Positions 18,518 through 26,710 of a DNA stretch of 64,000 bases are shown here, piece by piece; within the stretch, counting starts at the first letter, position 1, and each line of letters starts with the position of its first letter. The stretch comes from Pedobacter africanus. GTDB lineage: Bacteria > Bacteroidota > Bacteroidia > Sphingobacteriales > Sphingobacteriaceae. The DNA lies in assembly GCF_900176535.1 (NCBI RefSeq), contig NZ_FWXT01000001.1, forward strand, positions 1,302,001-1,366,000. The letters run 5' to 3'. Under the pieces are notes generated by a model. That model had not been told where the DNA came from, did no database searches, and saw nothing but the letters and a program-made list of their open reading frames with translations. The position numbers and the translations under genes are program-made.

Positions 18518-19831
18518 TTGTTATTCAAAGAATTAAACCTGATTGAGCCCATCTTAAATGCGCTGCAAACAGAAGGCTATACACAGCCTACCCCGATACA
18601 AGAACAATCTATACCATCCATATTACAGAACAGGGATTTATTAGGCTGCGCCCAAACAGGCACAGGAAAAACTGCCGCATTTGCTATTCCTATGCTGCAG
18701 CTGCTCAGTAAACCGCATACCAATACCAAGGTCCACAAAGTAATTAAGGCCCTGGTATTGACACCAACACGCGAACTGGCCATACAGATTGAAGAGAGCT
18801 TTAAAGCTTACGGCAAAAACCTGCCTTTAAAACACCTGGTTATATTTGGCGGTGTAGGCCAAAAAGCGCAAACAGATGCCCTGCACAGAGGGGTTGATAT
18901 CCTGGTAGCTACCCCAGGCAGGCTATTGGACCTGATGAACCAGGGCTTTATTAACCTCCGAGACATCGAGATCTTTGTGCTGGATGAGGCAGACAGGATG
19001 CTGGACATGGGCTTTATCCACGACGTAAAAAAAGTAATTGCAAAATTGCCCGCCAAAAGGCAAACGCTGTTTTTCTCTGCAACCATGCCTAAAGAGATCC
19101 AGGCATTGGCAGACACCATCCTGACCAATCCGGTTAAGGTTGAGGTTACCCCTGTATCCTCTACAGCCGAGAAAATCCAGCAGCAGATCTTTTACGTGGA
19201 AAAGAGCGATAAAAAAGGATTGCTGATGCACATCTTAAAAGACAAGAGCATCGAAACTGCCCTGGTATTTGCCCGTACCAAACATGGCTCTGACCGTATT
19301 GTGAAAGACCTGGTAAAAGCAGGCATCAAAGCAGAGGCCATCCATGGCAATAAATCGCAAAATGCCAGACAAAGGGCTTTAACCAATTTCAAAGCAAAAA
19401 CCACACGTATCCTGGTTGCTACAGATATTGCGGCCCGTGGTATTGATGTGGATGAGTTGACACACGTGATCAATTACGAATTGCCTAACATCCCCGAAAC
19501 TTATGTACACCGGATTGGCCGTACTGGCAGGGCAGGCTTAAGCGGAACAGCACTGTCATTTTGCGATGCGGAAGAGAAAGAATTTTTAGATGATATCGAG
19601 AAACTGATCGGACTTAAACTCCCGGTAACGGAAGATCATCCCTATGCCATGAGCTGGCAAAGCCTGATGTCTGGTGCTGCTGCTGCAAAAGCAAATGGTA
19701 AATCAAAGCCATCGCGTGGCGCAAGAAACGACAGAGGCCCCCGTCCTGACAAAACAGAACGTCAGCCCAATTTAAGTGGTGCTAAAAAGAAACCCTATGG
19801 CGGCAACCGCCGCTGGGGCAAGAAGTCATAA
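18518..19831 (+). CDS. DEAD-box ATP-dependent RNA helicase (RhlE-like)
   Basis: The 437-residue protein has both RecA-like domains. Visible motifs are the Q motif (PTPIQEQSIP), Walker A AQTGTGKT at about 45-52, PTRELAIQ, VLDEADRMLDMGF, the SAT motif and HRIGRTGRAG. A basic Gly/Lys/Arg-rich tail of about 50 residues probably binds RNA. Such enzymes unwind RNA in ribosome assembly or RNA decay and are often induced by cold. The start codon is TTG at 18518: no ATG occurs in frame until well inside the conserved domain, and the Q motif region needs this start. A strong hairpin terminator follows immediately. The RhlE subfamily is inferred from length and tail. Confidence 0.93.
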   Translation: MLFKELNLIEPILNALQTEGYTQPTPIQEQSIPSILQNRDLLGCAQTGTGKTAAFAIPMLQLLSKPHTNTKVHKVIKALVLTPTRELAIQIEESFKAYGKNLPLKHLVIFGGVGQKAQTDALHRGVDILVATPGRLLDLMNQGFINLRDIEIFVLDEADRMLDMGFIHDVKKVIAKLPAKRQTLFFSATMPKEIQALADTILTNPVKVEVTPVSSTAEKIQQQIFYVEKSDKKGLLMHILKDKSIETALVFARTKHGSDRIVKDLVKAGIKAEAIHGNKSQNARQRALTNFKAKTTRILVATDIAARGIDVDELTHVINYELPNIPETYVHRIGRTGRAGLSGTALSFCDAEEKEFLDDIEKLIGLKLPVTEDHPYAMSWQSLMSGAAAAKANGKSKPSRGARNDRGPRPDKTERQPNLSGAKKKPYGGNRRWGKKS

Positions 19832-19832
19832 A

Positions 19833-19859
19833 AAAGGCCCCGAAAACATCGGGGCCTTT
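19833..19859. terminator. Bidirectional terminator between helicase and OmpA-like genes
   Basis: An 11-bp perfect stem (AAAGGCCCCGA with TCGGGGCCTTT) and a 5-nt loop lie in the 32-nt gap between two convergent genes. A-runs and T-runs flank the stem on both strands, so it can end transcription both ways. Confidence 0.85.
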
Positions 19860-19863
19860 GTGT

Positions 19864-20724
19864 TTATTCCTTTTTCGGCTCCGGCGCCTTTTCTATCAGC
19901 TCCATAAACTGATCCAGTTTAGGTGTAATGATAATCTGGGTACGCCGGTTTTTTGCCTTTCCGGCCTCCGTATCGTTTCCTGCCAGAGGATTGTACTCAC
20001 CCCGTCCACCGGCGGTTAATCTTTTCGGATCAACACCATAGGTATTTTGTAAGGACTGAACTACTGATGAAGCCCTCAAAGCACTCAAATCCCAGTTGTT
20101 ACGGATATTGGTTTGAGAAATAGGCACATTATCTGTATTTCCTTCAATCAAAACGTCATAGTCGCGGTAATCTTTAATGATTTTTGCAATTTTGCTTAAG
20201 GTCTCTCCAGCTTTGGGCAATATTTCATAGCTACCCGATTTATACAGCATATTGTCTGAAAGGGAAATGTATACCACCCCCTTTAGTACCTGTACATCCA
20301 CATCTCTTAACTCTTCGCGGCTTAAAGAGCGGGTAAGGTTATTGGTCAGTACCATATTCAGGGAATCACTTTTATTTTTGGTGTTAACCAGGTGCTGGAT
20401 GTATTTATTAGATGAATTGATCTCATCAACCAGCTTGGAAATATTTACATTTCCCTGCTTGGTAGATGACAAACATTTATCTAACGCAGCTTGTAGTGCA
20501 GCAACATTTTTACGCTCGGCAGCAATCTGCTCTTCCAGGCTCTTTACACGGGCCGAAGAGCCTGACAGATCCTGCTGGCTGCCCTGATATTTCTGGTTCA
20601 GTTCGCGCCCGCGTTGCTGCAGATCGGCATATTTGGCTTCAAGTTCCTTATACTTTTTGTTACTTACACATCCCTGGAACAATATCGTCAGGGCAAGTGT
20701 ACCCATCAAAAGATAATATTTCAT
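19864..20724 (-). CDS. OmpA-family peptidoglycan-binding lipoprotein
   Basis: The 286-residue protein has a lipoprotein signal ending at Cys19 (lipobox LFQGC), a coiled-coil segment rich in Glu, Gln and Arg at about 25-85, and a C-terminal OmpA domain from about residue 150. The OmpA motifs EGNTDNVP, LSALRASSVV and NRRTQIIITP contain the conserved Asp and Arg that hold diaminopimelate. It would anchor the outer membrane to the wall. The ATG at 20724 follows a short leader, and the gene is transcribed alone, facing the helicase. Confidence 0.9.
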   Translation of the reverse strand: MKYYLLMGTLALTILFQGCVSNKKYKELEAKYADLQQRGRELNQKYQGSQQDLSGSSARVKSLEEQIAAERKNVAALQAALDKCLSSTKQGNVNISKLVDEINSSNKYIQHLVNTKNKSDSLNMVLTNNLTRSLSREELRDVDVQVLKGVVYISLSDNMLYKSGSYEILPKAGETLSKIAKIIKDYRDYDVLIEGNTDNVPISQTNIRNNWDLSALRASSVVQSLQNTYGVDPKRLTAGGRGEYNPLAGNDTEAGKAKNRRTQIIITPKLDQFMELIEKAPEPKKE

Positions 20725-20840
20725 GACTTAATAATTTAAATAAACAATAGCGAAAGCATCGCTGTTATAACGCCTGTCTTTCGAAAATGTTTTGCTGGTC
20801 CAATAGGCAGCCTATCATCAAACAGTAGCTAATACCCAAT

Positions 20841-20877
20841 AAAAAAAGCGGCAAATGATCTTTCAATCATTTACCGC
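20841..20877 (-). terminator. Intrinsic terminator of the VOC gene
   Basis: On the minus strand a 12-bp stem (GCGGTAAATGAT with ATCATTTGCCGC, one T-G wobble) and a 6-nt loop are followed by seven T residues. It lies about 60 nt after the stop of the VOC-family gene. Confidence 0.75.
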
Positions 20878-20937
20878 CATCTAAATTAACGCTCTCTACA
20901 TTAAAACAACTCTTGCTTCAGATTGTTCGGGTAAATG

Positions 20938-21390
20938 TTAATTTTTTTTCAACTGTTCTGCCAGGCCAACCAGCAGCCCCTCGGTTCCACGTATGTAGCA
21001 GAGCTTGTAAGAATCCTGATACTGTACCACTTCCCCAACAAGCTGAGCGCCTCGTTTGATGAGTCTGGATACCAGTTCATCAATATCCTCTACCGTAAAC
21101 ATCACGCGTAGATAACCCAGGGCGTTTACCGGAGCATTCCGGTGGTCCGAAACCGTAGGCGGATCCAGAAATTTCGAAAGTTCGAGCCTGCTGTGGCCGT
21201 CCGGGGTAACCATCATGGCAATTTCTACGCGCTGGTTGCCCAGTCCGGTAACCTGGCCGGCCCATTCTCCTTCAATCATGGCACGGCCTTCAAGTTTCAA
21301 TCCTATTTCTGAAAAAAAAGAGATGGCATCATCCAGGGATTCTACAACAATCCCCATATTGTCCATTCGCAGTAAGCTATTTTTTGCCAT
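20938..21390 (-). CDS. VOC (glyoxalase/bleomycin resistance) family protein
   Basis: This 150-residue protein shows the paired beta-alpha-beta-beta-beta units of the vicinal oxygen chelate fold. It starts with MDNMGIVVESLDDAISFF and has a second half with YLRVMFTVEDIDELVSRL and an ending YIRGTEGLLVGLAEQL, where the Glu of RGTEG is a usual metal ligand. Members are dioxygenases, glyoxalases or antibiotic-binding proteins; this one cannot be placed. The start ATG at 21390 is clear and a minus-strand terminator follows. A broken relative of the family is at 31198-31386. Confidence 0.85.
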   Translation of the reverse strand: MAKNSLLRMDNMGIVVESLDDAISFFSEIGLKLEGRAMIEGEWAGQVTGLGNQRVEIAMMVTPDGHSRLELSKFLDPPTVSDHRNAPVNALGYLRVMFTVEDIDELVSRLIKRGAQLVGEVVQYQDSYKLCYIRGTEGLLVGLAEQLKKN

Positions 21391-21587
21391 AGTTTTATAT
21401 TTTAAGATGTTACGCTATTATTTTCAAGTGCTCAATTTCTCAATTAATTCGCATATATAACAACAAAGCCCAGATGTTGTTCCAAAAGCCCATCAAAACA
21501 ATTGTGGAAAACCAGCAGAATGTTAAAATCTATTTTAAACAATTGCCTGCCTTCCGGAATTATACAAACATTAAAATTATCAGACTT

Positions 21588-21815
21588 ATGCAAAAAACTA
21601 CAAACAACAGCACAGACCTTCAAAAGTTTATAGAGAAATTTGAACCAAACAAATTTAAAATGCTGTCCAGGGGCATCGAGATCAGAGGTAATAACGACCT
21701 GCACCGCAGCATAACTTTTGCAAAAGAACTGATTGAGCGGATGAAACTGAAGCTCACTGTTCATCATTCTGCCGAGATGGCCTTATACGGGGGATTTGAG
21801 GTTGTTTACGCGTAA
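21588..21815 (+). CDS. Small hypothetical protein
   Basis: The 75-residue product from the ATG at 21588 is charged and soluble, with helices predicted around EIRGNNDLHRSITFAKELIERM and a short beta end (ALYGGFEVVYA). I do not recognise the family. The frame is open upstream to an ATG at 21474, which would add 38 residues, but that stretch reads more like an untranslated leader. It lies between the divergent VOC gene and another small unknown gene. Confidence 0.5.
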   Translation: MQKTTNNSTDLQKFIEKFEPNKFKMLSRGIEIRGNNDLHRSITFAKELIERMKLKLTVHHSAEMALYGGFEVVYA

Positions 21816-21920
21816 ACGATCCTAACTTCCTTTTCGCCGGGCCAAATCGCCTTTCTGCCTATTGTTCATTTCATGAGGCAGGCATTGTCGCTATTTTTGA
21901 GGGTGTCTGAACTAAAATCT

Positions 21921-22298
21921 ATGGATACCCTCTTAAAAAAGACAATGATCAATTTTGAATGCCTTTATTTCCTGAACAGTCCGCAACTCTGCATTATTGA
22001 AATAAACGCCACAGATTTGCTCACCGACATCCAGGACCACCATCAATGGCTATTGATCAATAAGCTAACACTGGATGTAAAAGAACTCCAATTCAAGGCT
22101 ATGGATGCCTCGCATGAGATTGAAGAACGCTTCTTCGACCTGGGTTACCTGAAGTTCGGCACCGAAAAAGGGGTCTACATTTCTAAAGAACCTGCAGTGC
22201 AATACCCACTCCAAAATACGAATTGCGATGAGATACCTGGCCATATTATGGAGGCCATCGCCCGGCATTTAAACGGGAACAGCATAATCTTCCTGTAG
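21921..22298 (+). CDS. Hypothetical protein
   Basis: The predicted protein is 125 residues from the ATG at 21921 (MDTLLKKTMINFEC). Other in-frame starts are 21873 and 21945. It has mixed alpha/beta character with no signal peptide or membrane helix; features include CLYFLNSPQLCIIEINATDLL and a C-terminal helix IMEAIARHLNG. I do not recognise it. It is followed by an A+T-rich gap and then the BON-domain lipoprotein gene, with no sign of a shared operon. Confidence 0.5.
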   Translation: MDTLLKKTMINFECLYFLNSPQLCIIEINATDLLTDIQDHHQWLLINKLTLDVKELQFKAMDASHEIEERFFDLGYLKFGTEKGVYISKEPAVQYPLQNTNCDEIPGHIMEAIARHLNGNSIIFL

Positions 22299-22417
22299 TA
22301 TCCCTTTACATTAGGCCAACACCATTTATTAATCATTTTTTAATAGAACCTATGGTTATTTTTTAATAACTTGTATAGGGCAATGAATTAACATTGCTTA
22401 AAAACTCTACTGAGACT

Positions 22418-22915
22418 ATGAAAAAAATGATGAACAGAACAATGGCCATCCTGATGGCCTTTACTGTAATTGCCGCAGCATTCGCAGGCTGTAAAAGCAA
22501 ACCAAAAGACGCCGATGTTAAAGCTGCTGTAGAAACGGCCATACAGGGAAATCCTGCTGCTTCTGGCACCACTGTAACGGTTGACAAAGGTGTTGCCACA
22601 CTTAGCGGCGAAGTTGCGACCGAAGCTGCCAAGGAAGAACTGGGCAAAACCGCGGCTGCCATTGCAGGTGTAAAATCGGTAACGAACAACCTAACCGTTG
22701 CCGCCCCGGCCCCTGTGGCCATCACAATGAATGATCCCTTAGCTGCAGCAGTAAAAGATGCCACCAAAGACTTTCCTACAGTTGCCGCTACAGTATCAGA
22801 AGGGGTAATTACCTTAAAAGGAGAAATCCAGAAAGCTAATCTTCAGAAACTAATGATGATGCTGCAGGCTTTAAAACCTAAAAAAGTAGACAACACGCAA
22901 TTGGTAATTAAATAA
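22418..22915 (+). CDS. BON-domain lipoprotein
   Basis: The 165-residue product has a lipoprotein signal ending at Cys25 (lipobox AFAGC). Two BON-like units follow: one from about 30 to 95 with GVATLSGEV and GVKSVTNNLTV, and a second, less regular one from about 105 with GVITLKGEIQ. BON domains are thought to bind phospholipid or stabilise the envelope under osmotic stress. The frame is open from a TTG at 22394, but the ATG at 22418 gives a proper signal peptide. The next gene starts 17 nt downstream, so the two form an operon. Confidence 0.85.
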   Translation: MKKMMNRTMAILMAFTVIAAAFAGCKSKPKDADVKAAVETAIQGNPAASGTTVTVDKGVATLSGEVATEAAKEELGKTAAAIAGVKSVTNNLTVAAPAPVAITMNDPLAAAVKDATKDFPTVAATVSEGVITLKGEIQKANLQKLMMMLQALKPKKVDNTQLVIK

Positions 22916-22920
22916 TCAGG

Positions 22921-22925
22921 GGAGG
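22921..22925 (+). promoter_or_regulatory. Strong Shine-Dalgarno site before the SH3 gene
   Basis: GGAGG lies 7 nt before the ATG at 22933. Most genes in this window lack such a site, so it stands out and fixes the start. Confidence 0.6.
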
Positions 22926-22932
22926 AATAAAA

Positions 22933-23355
22933 ATGGCTTTACAAGAAAAATATAAAGAACTGATAGACGCAGCCAATACTGCAGGCGTTTCTGATTTAAA
23001 TGTACGCGAGCAAGATGGTGTACTGTATATAGATGGTGCAACTACTGGCACCGTAAAACAGCAGCTATGGGATACCTACGAACGCCTTGACCCGAACTAT
23101 GCATCGGGCGACCTGGTGATGAACATCAACAGCGTGGCTGGTGTTACTGAAGGTACCAAACTAAAAGTAACCACCAACAGCTCCAATTTAAACATCCGCA
23201 AAGGGCCAAGCACCAATGATGACATTGTTGGAAAAGCAGCCCGGAACGAAGTGGTAACCCTGGTTAGCAAGGCCAGCGATCAATGGTGGCTGATCAGGAC
23301 TGACCAGGGAGAAGAAGGGTATTCCTTTACACAATATCTCACTCCGCTGGCCTAA
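22933..23355 (+). CDS. SH3-domain (SH3b) protein with BON/LysM-like N-terminal half
   Basis: The protein is 140 residues and has no signal peptide, so it may be cytoplasmic or leave by another route. The N-terminal 70 residues (VREQDGVLYIDGATTG, WDTYERLDPNY) resemble a BON-type unit. Residues about 75-138 form a bacterial SH3 domain with the typical NIRKGPSTNDDIVG and WWLIRTDQGEEGYSFTQYL. SH3b domains often bind cell wall peptides. It is the second gene of an operon with the BON lipoprotein and is closed by a strong terminator. Confidence 0.8.
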   Translation: MALQEKYKELIDAANTAGVSDLNVREQDGVLYIDGATTGTVKQQLWDTYERLDPNYASGDLVMNINSVAGVTEGTKLKVTTNSSNLNIRKGPSTNDDIVGKAARNEVVTLVSKASDQWWLIRTDQGEEGYSFTQYLTPLA

Positions 23356-23357
23356 AC

Positions 23358-23398
23358 AACAAATAAGGGTTCTTTTCAGAAAAGAACCCTTATTTGTT
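23358..23398. terminator. Long bidirectional terminator after the SH3 gene
   Basis: A perfect 19-bp stem (23358-23376 with 23380-23398, core AAGGGTTCTTTT) encloses a 3-nt loop between two convergent genes. The arms end in A- and T-rich DNA on both strands. Confidence 0.85.
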
Positions 23399-23403
23399 AA
23401 CTG

Positions 23404-24861
23404 TTATCTATTCTTCATCTTTTGCAGCCCGTCTTTCAATGTCTCAACAACCTGCCTCAGTTCTTTTTCATCCATAGATGCAAAACCAAACCGGAATGCA
23501 TTTTCTTCCTTATCCCATCGGAGAATTTTAATCTGACTATTTACTGCAAGTCCTGCAATAGGAAAACCGGCCTTTAGTTTTATCCAGATTGCCATTCCAC
23601 CTGTAGGCATCGTATAGGAAACGTATTCATTTAATTCTTCTTTCATTAGTGTATCCAAAAAATCCCTGCGTTGATGGTAACGCTTCTTTGCTTTTTTCAG
23701 ATGCCTTTTAAGCGCTCCTTCTTTGATCAAGGTGGCCAGCGCATTCTGCATATAACCATCTCCGCCAACATCTACTATTCTTCTCAAAGCGGCACCTTGT
23801 TGAATAAAATTTTTCGGGGCAACCATAAAACCCATCCGCAAAGAAGGATCCAGCATCTTGGAAAAGGAACCGATATAAATCACGTTTCCATTGTGGCTGC
23901 CACTTGCCAGAGGCAGGTAAGGAGCGGATGTATAGTGATACTCGTAGTCGTAGTCATCCTCAATAATGACAAATGAGAATTGCCGGGAAAGCTCCAGTAA
24001 CTTGACCCTCCTTTCTACAGCCAGCGTTGCGGTGGTCGGGTAATGGTGATGTGGTATAACATATACTGCATCAATTTTTTTCTGCTTACATATACGCTCA
24101 ATGGCAGCGGTATCTATCCCTTTTTCGTCTACATTTACCTCCATCATTTTAGCGCCGGCTTGCCCAAAAGCCGCATTTGCAGCAGCATAACCAGGTTTGC
24201 CCACAATAATAATAGACGAAGCACTTAAAAGCAGCTGAGCAGCCAGATAGATACTCATTTGCGCACCGTGTGTAATCAGCAGGTTATCAACCGAAATATT
24301 CAACGCTCTGGTTACAGACAGATAATTAGCCAATTCTTCTCTTAGTTTCAGCGTTCCCTGAGTTGTTCCTATATGGGCACTTTTAATTGTGTATTTTCTG
24401 GAGGCGAGGAAACGATAAGTTTTCAGCAAGTCATCAATTGGCGATAACCGTACATCCGGGTGGCCGTCATCTATGATAACATCGGAATAGGAAACCGGAT
24501 TTTCATCCGTCAGGTCCTCTTCCATAATCCGGAATGGGACATCCAGATCATTTTCATAACTGGCCCGTATGCCGGGTTCGCTCCATTTTTGAGGTTTAAA
24601 CAAAGGAATATCCTCAGAAACGGCAACCTGTTTTCTCGGAACAATTCTAATCCATCCCTGTGCATCCAGTTCCTGATAAGCTGCGGTAACGGTCTTGCGA
24701 TGCATACTTAGCATTTTAGCCAATTCACGGCTGCCAGGCAAATGCATTCCGGCTTTCAAAGTACCATTCCTGATTGCATCGCTCACCGAAATGGCAATTT
24801 GCCTGTAAACAGGAATTTTACTTTCTCTATTAATACGTATGACCTGTTGATAAGGAAACAT
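23404..24861 (-). CDS. MocR-type regulator (GntR HTH fused to a class I aminotransferase fold)
   Basis: The 485-residue protein has a GntR winged helix at about 14-80 (PGSRELAKMLSMHRKTV) and then a PLP-binding aminotransferase-like domain. The PLP-binding Lys is in GSFSKMLDPSLRMGF, and the Asp of VIIEDDYDYEY is the expected pyridine ligand. MocR proteins sense PLP or an amino compound and usually control a neighbouring gene. The divergent GNAT acetyltransferase at 24950 is the obvious target, and an 11-bp palindrome lies between the two genes. The ATG at 24861 is only 3 nt from that palindrome, so autorepression is likely. Confidence 0.92.
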   Translation of the reverse strand: MFPYQQVIRINRESKIPVYRQIAISVSDAIRNGTLKAGMHLPGSRELAKMLSMHRKTVTAAYQELDAQGWIRIVPRKQVAVSEDIPLFKPQKWSEPGIRASYENDLDVPFRIMEEDLTDENPVSYSDVIIDDGHPDVRLSPIDDLLKTYRFLASRKYTIKSAHIGTTQGTLKLREELANYLSVTRALNISVDNLLITHGAQMSIYLAAQLLLSASSIIIVGKPGYAAANAAFGQAGAKMMEVNVDEKGIDTAAIERICKQKKIDAVYVIPHHHYPTTATLAVERRVKLLELSRQFSFVIIEDDYDYEYHYTSAPYLPLASGSHNGNVIYIGSFSKMLDPSLRMGFMVAPKNFIQQGAALRRIVDVGGDGYMQNALATLIKEGALKRHLKKAKKRYHQRRDFLDTLMKEELNEYVSYTMPTGGMAIWIKLKAGFPIAGLAVNSQIKILRWDKEENAFRFGFASMDEKELRQVVETLKDGLQKMKNR

Positions 24862-24864
24862 GCT

Positions 24865-24905
24865 GGACTACCTTTTATATCTGAACTGGACCACAAAGGT
24901 AGTCC
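24865..24905. promoter_or_regulatory. Likely MocR operator
   Basis: Perfect 11-bp arms GGACTACCTTT (24865-24875) and AAAGGTAGTCC (24895-24905) are separated by 19 nt, between the divergent MocR and GNAT genes. A partly matching direct copy CTGGACCA lies in the spacer. The right arm ends 10 nt before the GNAT -7 box, as expected for an operator. Confidence 0.7.
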
Positions 24906-24915
24906 TATTAAAAAA

Positions 24916-24923
24916 TAAATTTG
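24916..24923 (+). promoter_or_regulatory. -7 promoter box for the GNAT gene
   Basis: TAAATTTG matches TAnnTTTG exactly, 26 nt before the ATG at 24950 and just downstream of the MocR palindrome. Confidence 0.55.
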
Positions 24924-24949
24924 CGCCATCACTCAAATAATTTAAAGTT

Positions 24950-25396
24950 ATGAATTACAAAATCAGAAAAGCCGGTCTGGAAGACTTAGAAAGAACATCA
25001 GAATTGTTCAATCTGTACCGGGTCTTTTATCGCCAGGCAGATGATTACGAAAAGTGCAAAAAATTTATACAGGAACGGTTAAACAATGAGCAATCGCATA
25101 TCTTCCTGGTATATGCTGGAGACCAGGCAGTCGGATTTGTTCAATTGTACAAGCTTTATCATTACATTAAGCTTGAAAAACAATGGCTGTTGAGCGATTT
25201 ATTTGTTCACCCCGATTACAGGGGCAAAGGGCTTTCGGTAGCTTTAATAGACCGCAGCAAACAATGGTGTAATGAAACAGGGGCTTGTGGTTTGATGCTT
25301 GAAACCGAAAAAACAAACGATGTTGGGAACAAGCTATATCCACGTTGCGGTTTTGAACACGACGGTTTGCACAATTACTATTATTGGTGGAATTAG
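24950..25396 (+). CDS. GNAT-family N-acetyltransferase
   Basis: This 148-residue enzyme has the GNAT fold. The acetyl-CoA pyrophosphate loop is visible as DYRGKGLSVAL, preceded by the strand WLLSDLFVHP and followed by LMLETEKTNDVGNKLYPRCGF, the usual end of the family. It would move an acetyl group from acetyl-CoA to an amine. The substrate is unknown, but control by a MocR regulator suggests a small amino compound. The gene is monocistronic, closed by a terminator shared with the convergent desaturase. Confidence 0.88.
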   Translation: MNYKIRKAGLEDLERTSELFNLYRVFYRQADDYEKCKKFIQERLNNEQSHIFLVYAGDQAVGFVQLYKLYHYIKLEKQWLLSDLFVHPDYRGKGLSVALIDRSKQWCNETGACGLMLETEKTNDVGNKLYPRCGFEHDGLHNYYYWWN

Positions 25397-25415
25397 GGCA
25401 GTATTGCCCTAATTC
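25390..25415. terminator. Bidirectional terminator between GNAT and desaturase genes
   Basis: An 11-bp perfect stem (GAATTAGGGCA with TGCCCTAATTC) with a 4-nt loop spans the stops of both convergent genes. A short T-run follows on the plus strand. Confidence 0.7.
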
Positions 25416-26140
25416 GTTTTCCTGATCGTAATGATCCGCATCCAGTGCATCAGCTTCATTAAAGGATAGGTCGGATCAAATTCAAACCAGCGGGTAGCAA
25501 AATTTGGGTTATTTGGTTTTTTATGGTGATTGTTCTGAAACAGTTCTCCCAACATCAGAAAATCAAATGGCAGTGAATTTTTGCTGTGATCGTTGTTGTC
25601 ATGATTGGAATAACCGTATTTATGACCGCACCAGTTCACAATGGCGCCATGTATAGGCCCCATTAAAAAATGGATGGGCAACAGCAGAAACATCCACCAT
25701 GCGGTGGCAAAGGTAACATAGAACCATACATAAAAACTGATAAAGACGATCCTTGTATACCAGGAATCCCCAATCTTATCGATCAAAGGCCAGGAAGGAT
25801 ATTTATCCCTGAACTGCTCTTCAGGCTCAAGATTATACTTTGAGTAGTTCAAATATATATTCTTTGTCTGTATCATCATGCCCCATACATCTTTTACAAA
25901 ATGGGGCGAGTGCGGATCTTTTTCCGTGTCGCTGAAAGCATGGTGCATGCGGTGCAAAATAGCATATGCACGTGGGTTCAAAAAAGACGAACCCTGCGAC
26001 AAAAAAGTTAAAATGTAAAAAAATTTCTCCCAGAACGTATTCATTTTAAACATCTTATGCGAAGCATAACGGTGCAGGAAGAAAGTTTGTGAAAACAGGG
26101 AAAGGAACCAGTGTAAAAGAAAAAAGGCTAGTATGATCAT
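25409..26140 (-). CDS. Acyl-CoA/acyl-lipid desaturase-like membrane di-iron enzyme
   Basis: The 243-residue protein has the histidine boxes of delta-9-type fatty acid desaturases: HRYASH near residue 24, HRMHHAFSD near 65 and the late NNHHKKP near 210, with hydrophobic segments around them. These boxes hold two irons that insert a double bond into an acyl chain, which helps membrane fluidity. It is shorter than most stearoyl-CoA desaturases (about 300) but similar to compact bacterial forms. Its ATG overlaps the stop of the cupin gene by 1 nt (TAATG), so the two are translationally coupled. Confidence 0.85.
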   Translation of the reverse strand: MIILAFFLLHWFLSLFSQTFFLHRYASHKMFKMNTFWEKFFYILTFLSQGSSFLNPRAYAILHRMHHAFSDTEKDPHSPHFVKDVWGMMIQTKNIYLNYSKYNLEPEEQFRDKYPSWPLIDKIGDSWYTRIVFISFYVWFYVTFATAWWMFLLLPIHFLMGPIHGAIVNWCGHKYGYSNHDNNDHSKNSLPFDFLMLGELFQNNHHKKPNNPNFATRWFEFDPTYPLMKLMHWMRIITIRKTN

Positions 26141-26637
26141 TATCTTCCGAAATCGTCCTGAACCCTAACAATATCGCTCTCATCTGATGGGTTCTCCAGG
26201 TCGGTATGCTGCCATATTTCCGAAACAATGCCCCAATCGTCAAGACCGATCAGGCGGTGGCGTTCCCCTTGCTTCAATTTGATGGTTTGCCCTGGCGAAA
26301 ACTGCTCTACAGGTCCCTGCTCATCATTGTCGCTTCTGCTTACCCCAACCGTTCCGTTTACCACTCTCCAGATTTCTGCACGACGGTGGTGATATTGCCA
26401 TGAAAGCCTGGTATTTGGTGCAACAATTAAAATTTTAGGGCTCAGTTTACCCGAAATCTTCAGGTCATCTATGTTCAGTTTATCAAAATATACATTTGCA
26501 AACTGCTGTGCCTGATTTTCATCTATTACAAAAAAACCTCCCCATGGGCGGGTCTCATCACGGTTAACAACATTAAAACCTTCAATTTTTAAACGCTGTG
26601 CTACACTATCGAATATTTCTTTTTTTTGATCTGACAT
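26140..26637 (-). CDS. Cupin-fold protein, mannose-6-phosphate isomerase type II-like
   Basis: This 165-residue protein carries a single cupin barrel. The metal-binding motif appears as QYHHRRAEIWRVVNG and the second as GERHRLIG, as in the C-terminal isomerase domain of bifunctional mannose-1-phosphate guanylyltransferases. An N-terminal segment with RPWGGFFV is also typical. It may be a phosphomannose isomerase or another sugar-phosphate cupin. No guanylyltransferase half is present. It is the first gene of a two-gene unit with the desaturase, an odd partner with no clear metabolic link. Confidence 0.78.
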   Translation of the reverse strand: MSDQKKEIFDSVAQRLKIEGFNVVNRDETRPWGGFFVIDENQAQQFANVYFDKLNIDDLKISGKLSPKILIVAPNTRLSWQYHHRRAEIWRVVNGTVGVSRSDNDEQGPVEQFSPGQTIKLKQGERHRLIGLDDWGIVSEIWQHTDLENPSDESDIVRVQDDFGR

Positions 26638-26710
26638 TTTATTTTCAGTATTTTCTAATCCCCAAACTTAGATAAAATGCTTGGGCATTCATGAATACAA
26701 TTGAAAAAAA

